DNA of 62,989 nucleotides. It comes from Bog-793 sp050014835 (GTDB taxonomy: Bacteria > Actinomycetota > Acidimicrobiia > Acidimicrobiales > Bog-793). Positions 58,428-62,989 of this stretch are shown here, in pieces. The DNA is taken from positions 1 to 62,989 of the forward strand of contig JBEKCO010000009.1 of assembly GCA_050014835.1 (NCBI GenBank). Direction: 5' to 3'. How positions within the stretch are numbered: the first letter of the stretch is position 1; every line of letters starts with the position of its first letter. Made by a program: the position numbers and the translations under genes. The notes under the pieces are model-generated. The model was not told the origin of the DNA. It did no database searches and was given only the letters and a program-made list of their open reading frames with translations.

Positions 58428-59066
58428 GTGATCGCGGTGCTCGACTACGGGATCGGCAACCTGCGCTCGGCCGAGAAGGCGCTGTTGCACGTCGGGGCCG
58501 AGGCGCGCCTCGTCGCGTCGCCCGCCGAGGCGGACTCGGCGGTGGGGGTCGTGCTCCCGGGCGTCGGCAACTTCGGCGCCTGCGCGACGGCGCTGCGGGC
58601 GAGCGGGCTCGACCGGGTGGTAACCGACGCGGTCGCGGCCGGCAAACCGATGCTCGGCGTCTGCGTCGGCTTCCAGCTGTTGTTCGAGGACTCCGAGGAG
58701 AGCCCGGGGGTCGCCGGGCTCGGCGTGTTCGAGGGCACGGTCGCGCGTCTCGCCGGCGCGGAGAAGCTCCCCCAGATGCAGTGGAACGCGCTCGACCGGA
58801 CACCGGGCCGCGACTCGGTCCTTCTCGCCGGGCTCGCCGAGCACCCCTGGTTCTACTTCGTCCACTCCTACGCGCCCGTACCGGGCGACGAAAGCCGCGA
58901 CGCGGTCGTCGCGACCTGTGACTACGGGGGCCCGGTCGTCGCCGTCGTCGAGCGCGGGAACTGCTTCGGGTCGCAATTCCACCCGGAGAAGTCCGGCGAC
59001 TCGGGACTCGCGGTCCTCGCCAACTTCGCGGCCCGCTGCGCGGCGCCCGGTGTCGTGCGAAGCTAG
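58428..59066 (+). CDS. hisH: imidazole glycerol phosphate synthase, glutamine amidotransferase subunit
   Basis: 212 residues. Class I amidotransferase delivering ammonia to HisF. Catalytic Cys in PMLGVCVGFQLLFE (the usual GICLGMQ varied to GVCVGFQ), His and Glu in GSQFHPEKSGDSGL. GTG 58428 starts VIAVLDYGIGNLRS, 3 bp after hisB. Confidence 0.97.
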   Translation: MIAVLDYGIGNLRSAEKALLHVGAEARLVASPAEADSAVGVVLPGVGNFGACATALRASGLDRVVTDAVAAGKPMLGVCVGFQLLFEDSEESPGVAGLGVFEGTVARLAGAEKLPQMQWNALDRTPGRDSVLLAGLAEHPWFYFVHSYAPVPGDESRDAVVATCDYGGPVVAVVERGNCFGSQFHPEKSGDSGLAVLANFAARCAAPGVVRS

Positions 59067-59074
59067 CCGGGGCG

Positions 59075-59833
59075 GTGGCGATGGAGTGCATCCCGGCGGT
59101 CGACATCCGCGGCGGACAGGCCGTGCGGCTCGTGCGCGGCGAGTTCTCCCAGGAGACCGCCTATGGCGATCCCGTCGAGCGTGCGCTCGCCTACGCCCGG
59201 GGCGGCGCGGCCCTCCTCCACGTCGTCGACCTCGACGCGGCGCGCACGGGCCACCCCGTCAACGGCGAGGTCGTGCGCGAGATCGTCCGCCAGGCCCCGA
59301 TCCAGGTGCAGTGCGGCGGGGGAGTGCGCACGATCGAGGCCGCCGACGCGCTGTTCGGGATGGGCGTCGGGCGTGTCGTCGTCGGCACGGCGGGCCTCGA
59401 GGACCCCGAGTTCGCGCGCCGTCTCGCCAAGCGCTACCCCGACCGCGTGCTCGTCGGGCTCGACCACCGCCGCGCGACGGTCGGCGGGAGGACGATCCGC
59501 GAGCTCGCCGTGCGGGGATGGGAGGAGTCAACCGGCGTCGATCTGGCCGCGGCGCTGCGTCGGCTCGCCGAGCTGCCGATCGCCGGCGTCGTCGTCACCG
59601 ACATCTCCCGCGACGGCACTCTCGAGGGGCCCGACCTCGAGGGTCTGCGGTACGTGCTCGGCGAGACGCGGTTCCCGGTCTTCGCCTCCGGCGGGGTCGG
59701 GGGCGTCGCCGACCTCGTCGCGCTGCGCGGGCTCGTGGTGCTCGACCGCCGGCTCGCCGGGGTGATCGTCGGGCGCGCCTTCGCCGCGGGCGAGCTCGAC
59801 GTCGCGGAGGCCGTCGCGACATGCGCAGTCTGA
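59075..59833 (+). CDS. hisA: phosphoribosylformimino-5-aminoimidazole carboxamide ribotide isomerase
   Basis: 252 residues, (beta/alpha)8 barrel. Catalytic Asp in CIPAVDIRGGQAVRL and second acid in TDISRDGTLEGPDL; phosphate loops QCGGGVRTIEAA and FASGGVGGVADL. An atypical variation is the Ala/Glu-rich end. GTG 59075 or ATG 59081. It overlaps hisF by 13 bp. Could in principle be PriA (dual HisA/TrpF) as in many actinobacteria; the sequence alone does not settle it. Confidence 0.95.
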   Translation: MAMECIPAVDIRGGQAVRLVRGEFSQETAYGDPVERALAYARGGAALLHVVDLDAARTGHPVNGEVVREIVRQAPIQVQCGGGVRTIEAADALFGMGVGRVVVGTAGLEDPEFARRLAKRYPDRVLVGLDHRRATVGGRTIRELAVRGWEESTGVDLAAALRRLAELPIAGVVVTDISRDGTLEGPDLEGLRYVLGETRFPVFASGGVGGVADLVALRGLVVLDRRLAGVIVGRAFAAGELDVAEAVATCAV

Positions 59834-60579
59834 GGATCATCCCGTGCCTCGACGTCGACCACGGTCGCGTCGTGAAGGGGGTGAACTTCGTCGGCCTGCG
59901 TGACGCGGGCGACCCCGTCGAGCTCGCCCGCCGATACGACGCCGAGGGTGCCGACGAGCTCATCTTTCTGGACATCACCGCCTCGTCGGACGATCGAGCG
60001 ATCCTCATCGACGTCGTCCGGCGCACTGCCGACGTGGTCTTCATCCCGCTCACCGTCGGGGGCGGGATCCGCAGCCTCGACGACGCTCGCCAGATCCTGC
60101 GTGCCGGGGCGGACAAGGTCGCCGTCAACTCCGCGGCGATCGCGCGTCCCGCCCTCGTCGCCGAGATCGCCGGGGTCTTCGGCAACCAGTGCGTCGTCGT
60201 GGCGATCGACGCCCGGCGCGCCGGCGCGGGCTACGAGGTCTTCTCCCACGGCGGGCGCCGGCCGACCGGCCTCGACGCCGTCGCCTGGGCCGCCGAGGTC
60301 GAGCGTTTGGGCGCGGGAGAGATCCTGCTCACCTCCATGGACCGCGACGGGACCGAGTCCGGCTACGACGCCGAGCTCGTCGGCCGCGTGGTGGGGGCGG
60401 TCGGCGTGCCGGTCATCGCCTCGGGCGGCGTCGGCAACCTCGGACACCTCGTCGAGGGGGCGGGCGCCGGCGCCGACGCCGTGCTCGCCGCGTCCGTGTT
60501 CCACTACGGCGCGACGACGATCGCCGAGGCGAAGCGGTACCTCGCCGCGAACGGCGTCGTCGTCCGTCCCCCCGGCTAG
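59821..60579 (+). CDS. hisF: imidazole glycerol phosphate synthase, cyclase subunit
   Basis: 252 residues. Barrel with catalytic Asp in IIPCLDVDHGRVVKGVNF and in TSMDRDGTESGYD; phosphate sites LTVGGGIRSLDDA, GADKVAVNSAA, and IASGGVGNLGHL. Forms the HisHF complex with the gene two upstream. Starts inside hisA (13-bp overlap). Confidence 0.97.
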   Translation: MRSLRIIPCLDVDHGRVVKGVNFVGLRDAGDPVELARRYDAEGADELIFLDITASSDDRAILIDVVRRTADVVFIPLTVGGGIRSLDDARQILRAGADKVAVNSAAIARPALVAEIAGVFGNQCVVVAIDARRAGAGYEVFSHGGRRPTGLDAVAWAAEVERLGAGEILLTSMDRDGTESGYDAELVGRVVGAVGVPVIASGGVGNLGHLVEGAGAGADAVLAASVFHYGATTIAEAKRYLAANGVVVRPPG

Positions 60580-60606
60580 GGCGACCCGGCGCCACCGGGC
60601 GCGCAC

Positions 60607-60612
60607 TACCGT
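60607..60612 (+). promoter_or_regulatory. -10 box of the GroES-like gene, leaderless type
   Basis: TACCGT with 7 nt to ATG 60620; 27 bp after hisF, an internal promoter in the operon. Confidence 0.5.
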
Positions 60613-60619
60613 CGTGGGC

Positions 60620-60979
60620 ATGGCGGTCGCCCCATCGTCGCGGCGCGGTGACAAGACACCGGGTGCCGTGAAGCAACCGATCACGATGGTGAACGACCGC
60701 GTGCTCGTCCAGGTACCGGACCCCGAGGGCGAGCGGCGCAGTCGCGCCGGGATCTTGATCCCGGCGACGGCGCAGATCACGAAGCGGCTCACCTGGGCCG
60801 AGGTCGCGGCGACGGGGCCGAACGTGCGCAGCATCAAGGTCGGCGACAAGGTGCTGTTCAACCGGGACGACTGCTTCGAGGTCGACGTGCAGGGCGAGGA
60901 CTACCTCATCCTGCGCGAGCGCGACGTCCAGGCGCTCGCGACCGAGCGGCTCGACGGCGGGACCGGCCTGTACCTTTGA
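60620..60979 (+). CDS. GroES-like (Cpn10 domain) protein
   Basis: 119 residues. Cpn10 beta-barrel fold: ITMVNDRVLVQVPDPEGERRSRAGILIPATAQ (in outline), then WAEVAATGPNVRSIKVGDKVLFNRDD, VDVQGEDYLILRERDVQAL. A 20-residue N-terminal extension and a non-standard mobile loop distinguish it from true GroES (about 97 residues), and no groEL is near. It has its own leaderless promoter within the his operon. A second GroES-like protein of unknown role is the safe call. Confidence 0.85.
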   Translation: MAVAPSSRRGDKTPGAVKQPITMVNDRVLVQVPDPEGERRSRAGILIPATAQITKRLTWAEVAATGPNVRSIKVGDKVLFNRDDCFEVDVQGEDYLILRERDVQALATERLDGGTGLYL

Positions 60980-61004
60980 CCCGGACGACGAGGGGGACCA
61001 CACC

Positions 61005-61367
61005 GTGACCGACGGAACCGGCGCGCCGGCGGGGATCGAGCTCGCCGACTTCGACATCGTGCGATTCGGGCCGGGCGGGCTCGTCCCGGCGATCGTGCAG
61101 GACGCGACCTCGCACGAGGTCCTGATGGTCGCCTACATGAACGAGGAGTCGCTCCGGCGCACCCTCGAGACGAAAAGGACGTGGTTCTACTCGCGCAGCC
61201 GCCGCGAGCTCTGGCCGAAGGGGGAGACCTCGGGCAACCGCCAGCGGGTGCGGGCCGTGCTCGTCGACTGCGACGGCGACGCGCTCGTCGTCACGGTCGA
61301 CCAGGAAGGCTCCGGCGCCTGCCACACCGGCGCGCGCAGCTGCTTCATGCGCCGGCTCGCCGTCTAG
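61005..61367 (+). CDS. hisI: phosphoribosyl-AMP cyclohydrolase
   Basis: 120 residues, the HisI domain alone (no HisE fusion). Motifs: LVPAIVQDATSHEVLMVAYM, TWFYSRSRRELWPKGETSGN, metal-binding acids in VDCDGDALVV and the cysteines GACHTGARSCF. GTG 61005. hisE and hisG are not in this window. Confidence 0.96.
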   Translation: MTDGTGAPAGIELADFDIVRFGPGGLVPAIVQDATSHEVLMVAYMNEESLRRTLETKRTWFYSRSRRELWPKGETSGNRQRVRAVLVDCDGDALVVTVDQEGSGACHTGARSCFMRRLAV

Positions 61368-61376
61368 TCGGCCGCC

Positions 61377-62285
61377 GTGGCCGCGGGGTCCCTCGGGCTC
61401 GCCGAGACGTACGCCGCGCTCCACGACGCGGTCGTCGGGATCGAGGTCGGCATCGACGTGGTTTCGGTCTCCGGCCCGGACGCGATGAGCTACCTGCAGG
61501 GCCAGGTCTCCCAGGATCTCGGCCCCTTGGCCCCGGGCGACAGCGCCGAGACGCTCCTGCTCTCGCCCCAGGGCAAGCTCGACGGCTACGGCCGGGTCGT
61601 GCGCGTCGCCGACGCCGAGGCATGCCTCGTCGTTGACGCCGGCCAGGGCGAGGCGGTCCTCGCGCGCCTTGCCCGCTTCAAGGTCCGCGTCCGCGCCGAT
61701 CTCGGGTTGGCCCACGAGCGAGCGGTGCTTCTGCGGGGACCGGCGGCGCGACCGGCCGCGTCGGCGGCCACGGCGCCGATCGTCCTCGCCGTCGACGATC
61801 CCGGGTTCGCCGGCTGCGACCTCGTCGGCACCGCGGTGACGTGGCCGGCCGACGTGCCGGTGGGCGACCCCGCGGCCTTCGAGGCGGCGCGTATCGAGTC
61901 GGGCCGGCCGGTCATGGGACAGGACCTTTCCGAGAAGACCATCCCCCAGGAGGCCGGGCTCGTCGAGCGCGCCGTCAGCCTGACGAAGGGTTGCTACACG
62001 GGCCAGGAGCTCGTCGCGCGCCTCGACGCCCGCCACAGCCGTGTCGCGCGCCGGCTCGTCGGTTTCGTCATCGCCCCCGGCGACGCCGCCGCGGGCGGCG
62101 AGGTCGTCATCGGGGGGAGGACCGTCGGTTCCGTCACGAGCGTCGCCTACTCGCCGCGCACGGCATCACCGGTCGCGCTCGGCTATCTCCACCGCGACGT
62201 CGTCGTCCCCGCCACAGTCGAGATCGTCAACGGGGACGCGGCGTCGACCGCCACGGCGACCGAGCTGCCGCTGTGGCGGGGCTGA
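61377..62285 (+). CDS. ygfZ: folate-binding YgfZ/GcvT-like Fe-S cluster assembly protein
   Basis: 302 residues. Contains the signature SLTKGCYTGQELVARLDAR (K-GC-Y-GQE) and an N-terminal VSGPDAMSYLQGQVSQDLG. Acts with folate to maintain certain iron-sulfur enzymes. It has no glycine-cleavage catalytic residues. GTG 61377, 9 bp after hisI; last gene of the rightward unit. Confidence 0.92.
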   Translation: MAAGSLGLAETYAALHDAVVGIEVGIDVVSVSGPDAMSYLQGQVSQDLGPLAPGDSAETLLLSPQGKLDGYGRVVRVADAEACLVVDAGQGEAVLARLARFKVRVRADLGLAHERAVLLRGPAARPAASAATAPIVLAVDDPGFAGCDLVGTAVTWPADVPVGDPAAFEAARIESGRPVMGQDLSEKTIPQEAGLVERAVSLTKGCYTGQELVARLDARHSRVARRLVGFVIAPGDAAAGGEVVIGGRTVGSVTSVAYSPRTASPVALGYLHRDVVVPATVEIVNGDAASTATATELPLWRG

Positions 62286-62477
62286 TCTCCCGCGCGGCCG
62301 AGAAGCTGCGCGGACCGGGGTCGCAGATCAAGTATTCGCGCGTTGCACGCATGGCGTCGCGCCGCAGGGACGCGTCCGGATTGCCCCGTCATGGTGCGAT
62401 GTACGGGTGGTCGGGTCGCCCTTTCGCCAGGGCAGCCACGATGCGGCTCCCTGGCCCTGTCGGGCGGCACTTGGTAG

Positions 62478-62640
62478 GTGAGCAAGGCCGCGCGCTTCGC
62501 CGCCCGTGGCCGTCCTGGCCGTGCTGGCGGCCTTGAGCCTCCTGGTGACAGCCTGCGGGGGCACCACCCGCTCGGGAGTCGCGAGCATCGGGTCGACAAC
62601 CACGACCACCCCGTCGAGCGCTTCCGCGACAGGTTCTTAA
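62478..62640 (+). pseudogene. lipoprotein remnant
   Basis: GTG 62478 reads VSKAARFAAR, a basic signal start. The hydrophobic part follows one frame away, VAVLAVLAALSLLVTACGG, with lipobox LVTAC, then TTRSGVASIGSTTTTTPSS, ending TAA at 62638. The opening GG--R-GVASIGSTTTT is typical of actinobacterial substrate-binding-like lipoproteins of 400 residues or more. Here it stops after about 40, and the start is out of frame. A decayed 5' end remains. Confidence 0.6.
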
Positions 62641-62899
62641 TGTCGCCAGTACCTGGGCCTGGGGGGTTCGCGTCGGAGGAGCGATGTCCACGATCTCCGA
62701 CTGGCGGCTTGAGCCGTGGGCCGGGACCTTACCGGCGATCTGGGATACCGGCACGGGCCACGGGTTGAGGTTGTGTCACCGGCCGGACAGACTCAGCAGA
62801 TGTGGGAACGGTGCAGCCACCGGGTGATGTCCGAAGTGTTCTGGCCGACGAACTCGACAGTCTGCGCCTAAGCGCTCGCCGCGGAATTGATCGCGTGAT
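62641..62899. other. intergenic stretch before the right-edge transposase
   Basis: About 260 bp with no recognised gene. Probably the border of the transposon whose 3' end enters at 62900 plus remains of the decayed lipoprotein locus. Confidence 0.35.
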
Positions 62900-62989
62900 T
62901 CATGCGCTCGCCACCGTGTAGTTCCAGTCGCCGTGGAACTCATGGCGGCGGAGGGGCACTGCTTCGAGCTCGGCGTCGCTGATCTTGAC
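62900..62989 (-). CDS. ISAzo13-like transposase, C-terminal fragment (runs off the right edge)
   Basis: The last 29 codons of a leftward gene: VKISDAELEAVPLRRHEF then HGDWNYTVASA and TGA at 62900-62902. The ending VK-SD-EL--V-L--HEFHGDWNYT matches the C-terminus of ISAzo13-family transposases. The catalytic part lies beyond the window. Confidence 0.65.
   Translation of the reverse strand, partial: VKISDAELEAVPLRRHEFHGDWNYTVASA

Overview
The window is high-GC (roughly 70%) actinobacterial-type DNA. The deepest clues point to an uncultivated or acidimicrobial-like actinobacterium: a mycothiol synthase (MshD-like) gene, the his operon order hisD-C-B-H-A-F-(GroES-like)-I, an F420/LLM-type oxidoreductase, many GTG starts, GTGA/ATGA stop-start overlaps, and repeated TANNNT boxes 5-8 nt before start codons, as expected for leaderless mRNAs. 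Both window edges cut into transposase genes (IS630-like N-terminus at the left, ISAzo13-like C-terminus at the right).

Layout. 0.1-4.9 kb: a drug-export block (DrrAB-type ABC exporter diverging from a TetR gene and a 14-TM MFS exporter, with a palindromic operator between them, then a MarR gene with its own half-site array). 5-16 kb: accessory genes (MscS channel, zinc alcohol dehydrogenase, flavodoxin, DUF1697, transketolase, GNAT/TetR pair, VOC protein), several of them broken by frameshifts. 16-18.3 kb: DedA and two tandem 1-Cys peroxiredoxins. 18.3-32 kb: a conserved co-directional core: GT87-like membrane protein, rel (ppGpp), hisS, aspS, rarA, alaS, ruvX, aroE, rodA, bifunctional nuclease. 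32-40.5 kb: a second actinobacterial-type RodA, ppk1 with ppx (polyphosphate), UPF0104 flippase-like protein, AI-2E-family permease, Dpm1-like glycosyltransferase. 40.7-50 kb: a leftward accessory block (aldo/keto reductase, LLM oxidoreductase, sugar-phosphate isomerase, methyltransferase, menF, menG, FKBP isomerase). 50.0-52.3 kb: a complete IS1-family element with 23-bp perfect inverted ends, an 8-bp target duplication and at least three passenger genes. 52.3-55.3 kb: rlmN, mshD, nth. 55.4-62.3 kb: the histidine operon, a GroES-like gene and ygfZ. 62.3-63 kb: lipoprotein remnant and transposase tail.

The most interesting object is the 2,294-bp IS1-family element. It carries a transposase behind a perfect consensus sigma-70 promoter whose -10 box and start codon are duplicated in a 31-bp tandem repeat, a 55-aa leaderless gene whose stop codon interlocks with the transposase stop, a two-gene passenger operon (84-aa GGK-rich basic protein; 170-aa coiled-coil plus winged-helix-like protein), and a possible small structured RNA with its own promoter. 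It landed upstream of the FKBP gene, at the place where that gene's -35 box is expected. A second theme is gene decay: at least four accessory genes show frameshifts, and two others lack a canonical start codon, whereas the core operons are intact.
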